Made by a program: the position numbers and the translations under genes | The notes under the pieces: model-generated | Seen by the model: the letters and a program-made list of their open reading frames with translations, nothing else | Databases searched by the model: none | What the model was told of the DNA's origin: nothing | Source: CAJWPI01 sp964571215 | GTDB lineage: Bacteria; Pseudomonadota; Gammaproteobacteria; Magnimaribacterales; Magnimaribacteraceae | NCBI GenBank assembly: GCA_964571215.1 | Contig: CAZMZZ010000004.1 | Span: 1-60,262, forward strand | Direction of reading: 5' to 3' | DNA: 60,262 nt | Part shown: positions 53,445 to 60,262 of the stretch, in pieces | How positions within the stretch are numbered: the first letter of the stretch is position 1 | Layout of the letters: the number at the start of each line of letters is the position of its first letter

Positions 53445-54686
53445 ATGCCTGAGAGACGGGTGGTAGTAACTGGTTTGGGTATCCTCGCTCCAACCGGAAA
53501 TACAATAGAAGATTGCTGGGACAACATTGTATCTGGAAATAGTGGTGTAAAGGATATTAGCTACTTCGATACAAAGCATTTTGAAACCAAATTTGCTGCT
53601 AGCCTTAGCAATTTTACTCCAGAGGATTTTCTAGATAAAAAGATTATTAGGAGAACTGATGCTTTTATTCAATATGGATTAATTGCCTCTCAGCAATGCG
53701 TTACGGATTCAGGCATTGAATTGAATAATTTAGATGCCACAAGAATAGGAGTGTCTATAGGTTCAGGGATAGGAGGGCTACTAACCATAGAGACTAACAG
53801 TCTTCATTTAAATGAAAATGGACCTAAGAAGATTTCTCCATTCTTTGTTCCAGGATCCATTTCTAATATGGTCTCTGGGTATGCTTCCCTTAAGTTTGGA
53901 TATAAAGGACCAAATATTTCTATAGCTAGTGCATGCTCTAGTGCAAGTCATTCTATAGGCTATGCTTTTCGGAGTATTGTTCATGGAGATGCTGATATTA
54001 TGTTAACTGGTGGTTCTGAGATGGCAATTACTCCACTAGGGTTGGCAGGTTTTAATGCAGCAAAGGCCTTATCTACTAATAACGAAAGACCTCAGGAAGC
54101 TAGTAGACCGTGGGATAAAGATAGAGATGGATTTGTTCTTGGAGAGGGGGCAGGTTGTTTAATGCTAGAAGAATATGAACATGCCAAGAAAAGAAAGGCA
54201 AAAATTTATGCTGAATTAAAAGGTTTTGGTATGAGTGCAGATGCTTTCCATATAACTGCTCCTTCAGAAGACGGTGAAGGAGCTTACCTTTCTATGAAAA
54301 ATGCGCTTTCTGATGCAAACTTAAATACGGAAGAAATCCAATACATCAATGCTCATGGCACTTCAACTCCTATGGGAGATATTGCTGAAAATTTAGCTTT
54401 AAAAAGGATGTTTGGAAATGATCCCACAACATTTATAGTTAGTTCAACAAAATCTATGACAGGACATTTATTGGGAGCAGCTGGTGCTATCGAAGCAATA
54501 TTTTCTATTTTAGCAATTCAAGATAATGTAGCACCACCTACAATTAATTTAAATCATCCAGATGAAGGTTGCGACCTTAATTATTCTGCTAACGAAGCTA
54601 GTCCATTTAAAATAAAAAATAGTATTTCTAATTCTTTTGGATTCGGCGGGACTAATGCAACTTTAGTTTTTTCTGAGGTATCCTAG
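53445..54686 (+). CDS. fabF: 3-oxoacyl-ACP synthase II
   Basis: 413 residues from the ATG at 53445 (an in-frame TTG at 53439 is unlikely). The catalytic Cys is in ASACSSASHSIGYAF, the His pair in NAHGTSTPMGD and STKSMTGHLLGAAGA, and SNSFGFGGTNATL is near the end. It extends acyl-ACP with malonyl-ACP. There is no clear Shine-Dalgarno because a terminator's T-run lies directly upstream, which is odd for a highly used gene. Confidence 0.95.
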   Translation: MPERRVVVTGLGILAPTGNTIEDCWDNIVSGNSGVKDISYFDTKHFETKFAASLSNFTPEDFLDKKIIRRTDAFIQYGLIASQQCVTDSGIELNNLDATRIGVSIGSGIGGLLTIETNSLHLNENGPKKISPFFVPGSISNMVSGYASLKFGYKGPNISIASACSSASHSIGYAFRSIVHGDADIMLTGGSEMAITPLGLAGFNAAKALSTNNERPQEASRPWDKDRDGFVLGEGAGCLMLEEYEHAKKRKAKIYAELKGFGMSADAFHITAPSEDGEGAYLSMKNALSDANLNTEEIQYINAHGTSTPMGDIAENLALKRMFGNDPTTFIVSSTKSMTGHLLGAAGAIEAIFSILAIQDNVAPPTINLNHPDEGCDLNYSANEASPFKIKNSISNSFGFGGTNATLVFSEVS

Positions 54687-54690
54687 CTAA

Positions 54691-55665
54691 GTGAGTAATA
54701 AAAAAGTTTATTTTCTTGTAAGTCTTCTACTATTACTTTCAATATCTTTTTTCTTAAGCCAACTATTAAAACCACTACCAATTCAAGAAAGAACTTTTGT
54801 AGAAATAAAAGAAGGTTCTTCCTTAAATCAAATAATACATAACCTAGAAAAGAAAAAAATTATTTTCTATCCTTTTTTTATTAAAACTTACCTGATTATC
54901 AGCGGAAATTCTAAGTCTATTTATACAGGTGAATATCAACTTTTGCCTGGTGAAAATACTTTTAATTTAATTAAAAAACTCTCTAATGGGGATGTTTTTT
55001 ATAGACAAGTTAGGCTTAAAGAAGGCTCCACCTTTCTGGAAGTATTGGATAGTCTTAAATCCCAAGAAGCACTAAAGAATGATTTAGAAGCTTCTTATGT
55101 GGTTCTAAGAAAAGAGCTTTCTATTGAAAACACCTCTCTAGAAGGATTATTTTCACCAGACACTTATTTTTATCAAAAGGGAGACACTTATTCTAATATC
55201 TTAAAGCGAGCTTACAACAAGCAACAAAAAATACTTACTAATTTATGGTCTGAAAGGAGACTAGATTTACCTTATAAGAGCTCTTACGAGGCACTGATTC
55301 TTGCTTCAATAATAGAAAAAGAGGGTAAAGAAAAAAAAGACATAGCAGGAGTTTTCATTAGAAGACTTAAGTTAAATATGAAGCTACAATCTGACCCTAC
55401 AGTTATCTTTGCTTTAGGTAAGAAATTTGATGGAGATATTAAAAGAAAGGACCTTCAGATGAGACATCCGTTTAATACATATGTAAATAAGGGACTTCCT
55501 CCGGGTCCTATAGGACTTGTAAGTGAAACTTCATTAATTGCTTCTTTTATGCCTAGTGATGGATCATATCTTTATTTTGTTTCTAGAGGAGATGGAACAC
55601 ATCATTTCTCAGAAACACTTAAGGAACATAATGATGCAGTAAGAAAATATCAATTAACTCAATGA
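54691..55665 (+). CDS. mltG: Endolytic murein transglycosylase MltG
   Basis: 324 residues from the GTG at 54691. One N-terminal membrane helix (VYFLVSLLLLLSISFFLSQLL), a LysM-like part (FVEIKEGSSLNQIIHNLEKK), and the YceG domain with LEGLFSPDTYFYQKG, the catalytic Glu in ASIIEKEG, and LQSDPTVIFALG, NTYVNKGLPPGPI. It cuts nascent glycan strands. The stop overlaps tmk by four bases; pabC, usually between fabF and mltG in E. coli, is absent. Confidence 0.93.
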   Translation: MSNKKVYFLVSLLLLLSISFFLSQLLKPLPIQERTFVEIKEGSSLNQIIHNLEKKKIIFYPFFIKTYLIISGNSKSIYTGEYQLLPGENTFNLIKKLSNGDVFYRQVRLKEGSTFLEVLDSLKSQEALKNDLEASYVVLRKELSIENTSLEGLFSPDTYFYQKGDTYSNILKRAYNKQQKILTNLWSERRLDLPYKSSYEALILASIIEKEGKEKKDIAGVFIRRLKLNMKLQSDPTVIFALGKKFDGDIKRKDLQMRHPFNTYVNKGLPPGPIGLVSETSLIASFMPSDGSYLYFVSRGDGTHHFSETLKEHNDAVRKYQLTQ

Positions 55666-56276
55666 AAGAAGGAAGATTTATAAGTTTAGAAGGAATTGAA
55701 GGTTCTGGTAAAACGACTAGTCTTCAAACAATCAATAAAATTTTAGGTGACCAAAATATTAATCATATTAATACTAGGGAACCAGGAGGAAGCAGCATAG
55801 GCGATGAACTGAGAAAACTTTTATTAAATAAAAGAACTTCAATATCTTCAGAAGTAGAACTGCTTTTGATGCTAGCAGACAGAAAAGATCATGTCGATAA
55901 AGTAATAAAACCTAACCTCAATAAGGGGACATGGGTTGTAACTGATAGATTTATGGATTCTACAATAGCTTATCAAGGAGGTGGAAGAGGGCTAGAGATA
56001 AGCAGGATAGAGCTTATAGCAGAAGTATTAGAGTTACCAATCCCTTCCTTGACTCTGCTTTTTGATTTACCTGTAGATTTAGCTTTTCAAAGAATCTCCA
56101 ATAGAGAGGATTTAGATAGATTTGAATCTGAACCAAAGGAATTTCATAAAAAAATAAGAGAAACTTACTTAAGATTAGCAGAAAAAAATAAGGAAAGGAT
56201 TGTAATTATAGATAGTTCAAAAACATTAAAAGAAGTATCTGCTCAAGTAATAAAAGAAATTAAAAAGGTACTTTAA
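55662..56276 (+). CDS. tmk: Thymidylate kinase
   Basis: 204 residues. P-loop LEGIEGSGKTTSLQ near residues 8-21, TREPGGSSIGDELR, DR in VTDRFMDSTIAYQGGGRGL and a LID region. It phosphorylates dTMP to dTDP. It sits between mltG and holB as in E. coli, overlapping mltG by ATGA. Confidence 0.96.
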   Translation: MKEGRFISLEGIEGSGKTTSLQTINKILGDQNINHINTREPGGSSIGDELRKLLLNKRTSISSEVELLLMLADRKDHVDKVIKPNLNKGTWVVTDRFMDSTIAYQGGGRGLEISRIELIAEVLELPIPSLTLLFDLPVDLAFQRISNREDLDRFESEPKEFHKKIRETYLRLAEKNKERIVIIDSSKTLKEVSAQVIKEIKKVL

Positions 56277-56280
56277 TCTA

Positions 56281-57267
56281 ATGATACAAAATACTTTTCT
56301 GCCTTGGATCAAAGATTATCATAGTCTATTTAATAAAAAGCAACTCAGTCATGCATATCTCATAAGCGGAAGAGAGGGCATAGGAAAAAAACAACTAGCA
56401 GTAGAAATCTCTAGAAAGATTTTGTGCAAAGAACAGAAATTTTTAGAAAGTTGCAGATGTCACTCATGCAAGTTATTCATATCTTCTAATCATCCAGATT
56501 TCCATTTAATCGAAAGAGAAAAAGAAAAAAAACAAATAAGTATTAATCAAATAAGAGAATGTTTTGATGACCTCTTTGAGTCTTCTTTTCTAGATGGTAA
56601 TAAAATTTTTCTAGTCTATCCGGCAGAAACTATGAATAAAGATGCTTCTAATTCTGCCCTTAAAATTTTAGAAGAACCACCCAGAAATAGTTTGTTTATC
56701 TTGGTTAGTCATAGATCACACCTACTAAGTCCTACAATTTTAAGTAGATGTTCAGAATTAAAAGTTAGTACACCAAAAAGGGAACAAGTTAAGGCGTGGC
56801 TTAAATCAGAAGGCATAGAAAACAAAGATGCGGAGTTAGCTCTAACTCTTTCTAAGAATAGGCCTATTGAAGCAATTAGACTTTTATCCCAGCCATTAAA
56901 TGAGGTTAGAGAATTATTTATAAGTAATATTTCTGAAATAATTAAGAAAGGGGAAAGTATTGTTCTAGTTTCTGAAGAATGGGCTAAAGATCTTGAATCT
57001 TTACCAATCAAGATAGAATGGATGATTGACCTATTAAGAGATTCTTTAAGACATCATTTCTATCAAGAGTCATCCAACACGGTATCTGATACAGATCATA
57101 TTTCCTCTTATCTTGGCAAGAAAGTAAATAATCAGACTCTTTTTCAATTATTAGAAGAAACCAATAAAACTTGGAATGGAATTAATAGTGGCACAAATCT
57201 AAGAATCGATTATTTACTTAAAGCTCTTTTTGTAAGTTGGAATATAGAACTAGCTATCTCTTCTTAA
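56281..57267 (+). CDS. holB: DNA polymerase III delta-prime subunit
   Basis: 328 residues. AAA+ fold with YLISGREGIGKKQLAVEIS, zinc module with the four cysteines CKEQKFLESCRCHSC, SNHPDFHLIEREK, the sensor SNSALKILEEPP and PTILSRCSEL. It is the stator of the clamp loader. It follows tmk after four bases. Confidence 0.93.
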   Translation: MIQNTFLPWIKDYHSLFNKKQLSHAYLISGREGIGKKQLAVEISRKILCKEQKFLESCRCHSCKLFISSNHPDFHLIEREKEKKQISINQIRECFDDLFESSFLDGNKIFLVYPAETMNKDASNSALKILEEPPRNSLFILVSHRSHLLSPTILSRCSELKVSTPKREQVKAWLKSEGIENKDAELALTLSKNRPIEAIRLLSQPLNEVRELFISNISEIIKKGESIVLVSEEWAKDLESLPIKIEWMIDLLRDSLRHHFYQESSNTVSDTDHISSYLGKKVNNQTLFQLLEETNKTWNGINSGTNLRIDYLLKALFVSWNIELAISS

Positions 57268-57274
57268 AATCTAT

Positions 57275-57949
57275 TTATTTTATTTCTCTATTCTTATACA
57301 AGGAATAAACAAAAATATTAAAATAAATTTGAAATAAAAAGGACGATAGGTAAGTAAAAAAAAGAAACTTTGGAGGAATAATATCTTTTTCGGGATCAAA
57401 AAAAATGGATCCAAAAGTTATAGTTATAAAAAAATAAATAAAGTATAAAAAAAATGCTGCTGTACCAAGCAACCATGCCTCTTCTTTTGCGTAACTTTGT
57501 GCAACCTTTAATGAATCAAGAAATTTTCTGTTCTCCAATACAACAACAAAAGGTAGATAAATAAATCTACCTAACAGATAAACTCCAGGAAGAATAAAAA
57601 GTATTACTCCAAAAGAAACAGCTGTAGCTACAAAAAAATAAGCAAAAGTAAGAGTAGGTACAAAGAAAATACTTTTAAATAAATAATTAACTATTGTTTG
57701 GTTTTTATCATTTGAAAGATCATTAATTAAAAGAATAGATAAAGATAAGAAAGTTATTTGAAATAAGATATTGAAAGATTGAAACAATAGTGTGGTAAAG
57801 GATAACTCGCTTAAATTATTCCAAGGTAAAGGATCTATAGTTAATTGAAAAATACTTATAAATAAAATAGGAATCGCGCATATAAAAATTATCTTCATTA
57901 AGTTTCTTACAAAGAAACTATTAGAAAATTTGATTCCTTCAAGTATCAT
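57275..57949 (-). CDS. YciC-like integral membrane protein
   Basis: 224 residues from the ATG at 57949; an in-frame ATG at 58036 would overlap the glutaredoxin gene and is rejected. Six or so hydrophobic helices; the GVILFILPGVYLLGRFIYLPFVVVLENRKFLDSLKVAQSYAKEEAWLLG segment resembles the conserved middle of the YciC/UPF0259 family. Function unknown. Lies convergent with holB and divergent from the glutaredoxin gene. Confidence 0.65.
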   Translation of the reverse strand: MILEGIKFSNSFFVRNLMKIIFICAIPILFISIFQLTIDPLPWNNLSELSFTTLLFQSFNILFQITFLSLSILLINDLSNDKNQTIVNYLFKSIFFVPTLTFAYFFVATAVSFGVILFILPGVYLLGRFIYLPFVVVLENRKFLDSLKVAQSYAKEEAWLLGTAAFFLYFIYFFITITFGSIFFDPEKDIIPPKFLFFTYLSSFLFQIYFNIFVYSLYKNREIK

Positions 57950-58009
57950 AACGATTAAGTTATTAATTAGGACGATTAGTTTATAACGAATAATAGAGTA
58001 AACAAGTAG

Positions 58010-58228
58010 ATGATAGAAATATGGTCTAAACCACAATGTATTTTTTGCGATAGAGCTGTAGCTTTATGTGAGCTAAAAAAACTAGACTATAAGAAATACA
58101 TGCTGGACGTCGATTTTACTCGAGAAGAGTTGCAGGTAAAGTTTCCAGAAGCAAGAACATTTCCTCAAATCACTATGGATGGCATTTACATAGGTGGTTA
58201 TACAGAATTAGAAAAACATTTGAACTAA
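58010..58228 (+). CDS. Glutaredoxin (dithiol, CxxC)
   Basis: 72 residues, short form of the glutaredoxin fold: IEIWSKPQCIFCDRAVALC with CIFC, TFPQITMDGIYIGGYTEL with the cis-Pro and GSH loop. It reduces disulfides or mixed disulfides with glutathione and may serve ribonucleotide reductase. It is followed after 15 bases by the AGCS symporter gene. Confidence 0.9.
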   Translation: MIEIWSKPQCIFCDRAVALCELKKLDYKKYMLDVDFTREELQVKFPEARTFPQITMDGIYIGGYTELEKHLN

Positions 58229-58243
58229 TTTTTTATAACTTAC

Positions 58244-59905
58244 ATGAATACTTTAGTCCAAGTCCTTGATTTTCTTACATATTATTTAGTAGACCAATAC
58301 TGGTTTCCTGCATTTCTTATAGGAACAGGTATTTTCTTTACTCTTTACTTGGGATTTCCTCAAATTAAGTACTTTAAGCACGGCTGGAGAGTATTAACAG
58401 GAAAATATGTAAAACCAGATACTGAGGGAGATACAACCCCATTTCAAGCTTTAACTACCGCTTTATCGGGGACTATAGGTACTGGGAATATTGGTGGTGT
58501 TGCATTAGCAATCTTTTTAGGGGGTCCAGCAGCAATTTTCTGGATGTGGATAACTGCTTTTTTAGGAATGACAACAAAGTTTGTAGAAGTAACTTTATCT
58601 CACAAATATAGAGAAAAATTAGCAGATGGAAGCATGTCAGGCGGCCCCATGTATTACATAGACAATGGACTAAACATGAAATGGCTGGCTGTAATATTCT
58701 CTGTATGCCTATTAATGATGTGCTTAGGTACTGGAAATATGCCACAAATCAGCAGTATTGCAGTAGTTTTACAAGATACTTTTAGCATACCTAAAATTGC
58801 AACAGGCGCAGTCCTTGCCGTTCTTTTATGGATGGTAATTATAGGAGGTATTAAAAGAATAGCTCAAATAGCATCTAAACTGGTTCCATTTATGGCTTTT
58901 TGGTACTTAGTAGGAGCGAGCGCAGTTATCATAGGAAATTATGAGAATATTATTCCAGCTTTTAAATCTATTTTTATACATATTTTTACTCCAACAGCAG
59001 CTGTAGGGGGATTTCTTGGAGCAAGTGTTGCGGCAGCACTGACCAGGGGAGTAAACCGAGGTTTGTACTCTAATGAAGCAGGTCAGGGTTCTGCTCCTAT
59101 AGCTCATGCATCTTCTAAAACTGAAGATCCAATAGAAGAAGGTATGGTGTCTATTTTAGAACCGTTTATTGACACAATTATAGTATGTACGATAACCGGT
59201 TTAGTTATACTGTCATCAGGAGTCTGGACGGAAAAATTTGAAAATAAATTTGAAGCTAGTGCAATGACTTATCTTTCAGGAACCTATTCTGAAACAGATC
59301 AAAATGATACAGCACAGCTAAGAAAATATTTTTATGGCGATAATGACTCTCTAGAATACAACGGCACCTTATTGATAGAGAAAGGTACTCTAACAAATCA
59401 AGATGTTACCTTAATGCATAACAGGTCTATTGCAGAAGATAGTATTTATTTTATTAACGGCACTAATGATAGATTTTCAGGTGAAATAAAAGTTAGTAAC
59501 GGGAAAATAGAAGGTATTGGAGATTTTAAAATAGAAGGAAAATCTCTTTTAATAGGCGCCGACTTGACTGGGAAGGCATTTACAAGAAGTATCTTTGGAG
59601 AATATGGTCAGTACATTGTTGCCATAGGTCTTCTGTTATTTGCTTTTTCAACCGTTATTGCATGGTCGTATTATGGAGACAGAGCAACTGCACACTTATT
59701 TGGTGAAGGTTGGATTTTGTACTATCGAATTATCTACGTAGGTGCTTTCTTTTTAGCAGCTATCATCGATACTAAGATTGTCTGGGATATTGCTACTGTC
59801 ATAGGACCAATAGCTACGATCCCAAATCTTTTAGCTTTGATTCTCTTAAGAAAAGAAATGAAACAAATAGATGAGAATTATAAGATAGTAAAAAACCCAG
59901 AGTAA
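58244..59905 (+). CDS. Alanine/glycine:cation symporter (AGCS) with loop insert
   Basis: 553 residues. Helices with LTTALSGTIGTGNIGGVALAIFLGG and WMWITAFLGMTTKFVEVTLSHKYRE near residues 65-120, the family signatures, MSGGPMYYIDNGLN, and ALTRGVNRGLYSNEAGQGSAP. It takes up alanine or glycine with Na+. Between about residues 330 and 445 is a long hydrophilic segment (EKFENKFEASAMTYLSG, then an acidic beta-rich part) that I do not expect in the usual family members, which are shorter there. Confidence 0.88.
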   Translation: MNTLVQVLDFLTYYLVDQYWFPAFLIGTGIFFTLYLGFPQIKYFKHGWRVLTGKYVKPDTEGDTTPFQALTTALSGTIGTGNIGGVALAIFLGGPAAIFWMWITAFLGMTTKFVEVTLSHKYREKLADGSMSGGPMYYIDNGLNMKWLAVIFSVCLLMMCLGTGNMPQISSIAVVLQDTFSIPKIATGAVLAVLLWMVIIGGIKRIAQIASKLVPFMAFWYLVGASAVIIGNYENIIPAFKSIFIHIFTPTAAVGGFLGASVAAALTRGVNRGLYSNEAGQGSAPIAHASSKTEDPIEEGMVSILEPFIDTIIVCTITGLVILSSGVWTEKFENKFEASAMTYLSGTYSETDQNDTAQLRKYFYGDNDSLEYNGTLLIEKGTLTNQDVTLMHNRSIAEDSIYFINGTNDRFSGEIKVSNGKIEGIGDFKIEGKSLLIGADLTGKAFTRSIFGEYGQYIVAIGLLLFAFSTVIAWSYYGDRATAHLFGEGWILYYRIIYVGAFFLAAIIDTKIVWDIATVIGPIATIPNLLALILLRKEMKQIDENYKIVKNPE

Positions 59906-59910
59906 TTTCT

Positions 59911-60157
59911 ATGAAAAAGATTTTCCTGGGAACTTTTTAATGATCCTTTTTATGCAACAAGTGAAAATGTTGCTGTTGGTGTATCTATTACGCTTTCTTG
60001 GAATTCATCAGCTCAATCATGTACTGCTGGAGGTGCATGGTCAGGCAACAAAGCTTCATCAGGAAGTGAGTCAGTGACCATTTCAACACCTGGATGGAAT
60101 CTATTTACTCTTTCTTGCGGAACTTCCTATGAATACCTTTATATATGGGCTTACTAA
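59911..60157 (+). pseudogene. Remnant of a repeat-domain surface protein
   Basis: The frame from 59942 to the TAA at 60155-60157 reads DPFYATSENVAVGVSITLSW and ends YEYLYIWAY, with SCTAGGAWSGNKASSGSESV between. That is the beta-sandwich repeat I associate with large marine surface or adhesin proteins. It has no start of its own. An ATG at 59911 reads MKKIFLGTF and stops at once, like the start of a signal peptide in another frame. A truncated, frameshifted relic is the best reading. Confidence 0.6.
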
Positions 60158-60163
60158 ACAGAA

Positions 60164-60175
60164 GGGTATATACCC
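60164..60175. repeat. Perfect 12-bp palindrome
   Basis: GGGTATATACCC at 60164-60175, no T-run after it. It may be a protein site or a hairpin; it lies 57 bp from the dif-like site. The rest of the 357-bp gene-free stretch from 59906 to the end holds the relic, this palindrome and the dif-like site, and otherwise AT-rich sequence. Confidence 0.4.
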
Positions 60176-60231
60176 TGAAATCTACATCTATAGCTCTTTT
60201 TTCGAGTATCATACTATATCTAGTTTATATA

Positions 60232-60259
60232 ACTTCGTATAATATATATTATGTTAAAT
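60232..60259 (+). other. dif: dif-like XerC/XerD chromosome dimer resolution site
   Basis: 28 bases at the right edge of the window. The XerD-side arm TTATGTTAAAT (60249-60259) is identical to the E. coli and Pseudomonas dif arm. The six-base centre TATATA (60243-60248) differs at one base from TGTATA, and the XerC-side arm (60232-60242) is ACTTCGTATAA, 8 of 11 against P. aeruginosa GATTCGCATAA. In all 24 of 28 bases match the P. aeruginosa site as I recall it. dif marks the replication terminus, where XerCD and FtsK resolve chromosome dimers. Confidence 0.78.
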
Positions 60260-60262
60260 AAA

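Noticed and set aside
60229..60241. Exact match to a 13-bp loxP arm (ATAACTTCGTATA)
   Set aside because: No second inverted arm follows; the next bases continue into the XerD arm TTATGTTAAAT, so the dif-like reading explains the site much better. The loxP resemblance is taken as chance.

Overview
The window looks like a piece of a streamlined, AT-rich marine gammaproteobacterial chromosome, of the SAR86 type or a relative. The class follows from conserved gene order: metG diverging from mrp, rne diverging from rluC, and the run rluC-yceD-rpmF-fabD-fabG-acpP-fabF-mltG-tmk-holB. The lifestyle is inferred from low GC, very short intergenic gaps, many ATGA or TAATG start/stop overlaps, convergent genes that overlap by a few bases, two large TonB-dependent receptors, and BCCT and Na+-coupled transporters. 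The clade name is inference. I see no tRNA or rRNA gene, CRISPR array, insertion sequence or prophage.

Layout. 1-6.3 kb: amidohydrolase-like protein (cut by the left edge), sulfotransferase, DUF1214 protein and an unknown protein on the minus strand, diverging from a phosphotransferase-fold protein, an aldehyde dehydrogenase and a 61-residue unknown. 6.3-8.4 kb: a small heat-shock protein with a sigma-32-like promoter, and two SDR oxidoreductases. 8.5-15.8 kb: a coenzyme F420 locus with F420:NADPH oxidoreductase, CofE, CofD, CofC, the CofG/CofH fusion FbiC and an F420-type LLM oxidoreductase. 15.8-22.1 kb: a steroid-type gene set with a 5-alpha-reductase-like membrane protein, a KshA-like Rieske oxygenase, a KstD-like flavoprotein, an MDR alcohol dehydrogenase, an SDR, a SnoaL protein and a protein that keeps all three catalytic residues of ketosteroid isomerase. 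22.1-31.4 kb: two TonB receptors enclosing TauE/SafE, quinone reductase, PdxJ, a monothiol glutaredoxin, an MBL-fold protein and an NTF2-fold protein. 31.4-35.9 kb: a methionine and osmolyte module (homocysteine methyltransferase, alpha/beta hydrolase, MetY-like enzyme, BCCT transporter). 35.9-59.9 kb: housekeeping genes (TPR-sulfotransferase, argG, ferredoxin reductase, split methionyl-tRNA synthetase, mrp, mlaA, dusA, nhaD-like, nudC, rne, the fatty-acid cluster, holB, AGCS symporter). 59.9-60.26 kb: a broken repeat-domain gene and a sequence closely matching the XerCD dif site.

How the genes may work together. The most interesting unit is the abutting F420 and steroid loci (about 8.5-22.1 kb). 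One reading is import of a sterol-like compound through a TonB receptor, oxidation and isomerisation of ring A by SDR or MDR dehydrogenases and ketosteroid isomerase, 1,2-dehydrogenation by the KstD-like enzyme, Rieske hydroxylation, and F420-dependent redox steps by the LLM enzyme, with F420 made and reduced by genes in the same place. The individual enzyme calls rest on visible motifs; the joint pathway is inference. Other points of note are the dif-like site at the right end, an RNase E without its zinc-link cysteines, and a methionyl-tRNA synthetase split into two overlapping genes.
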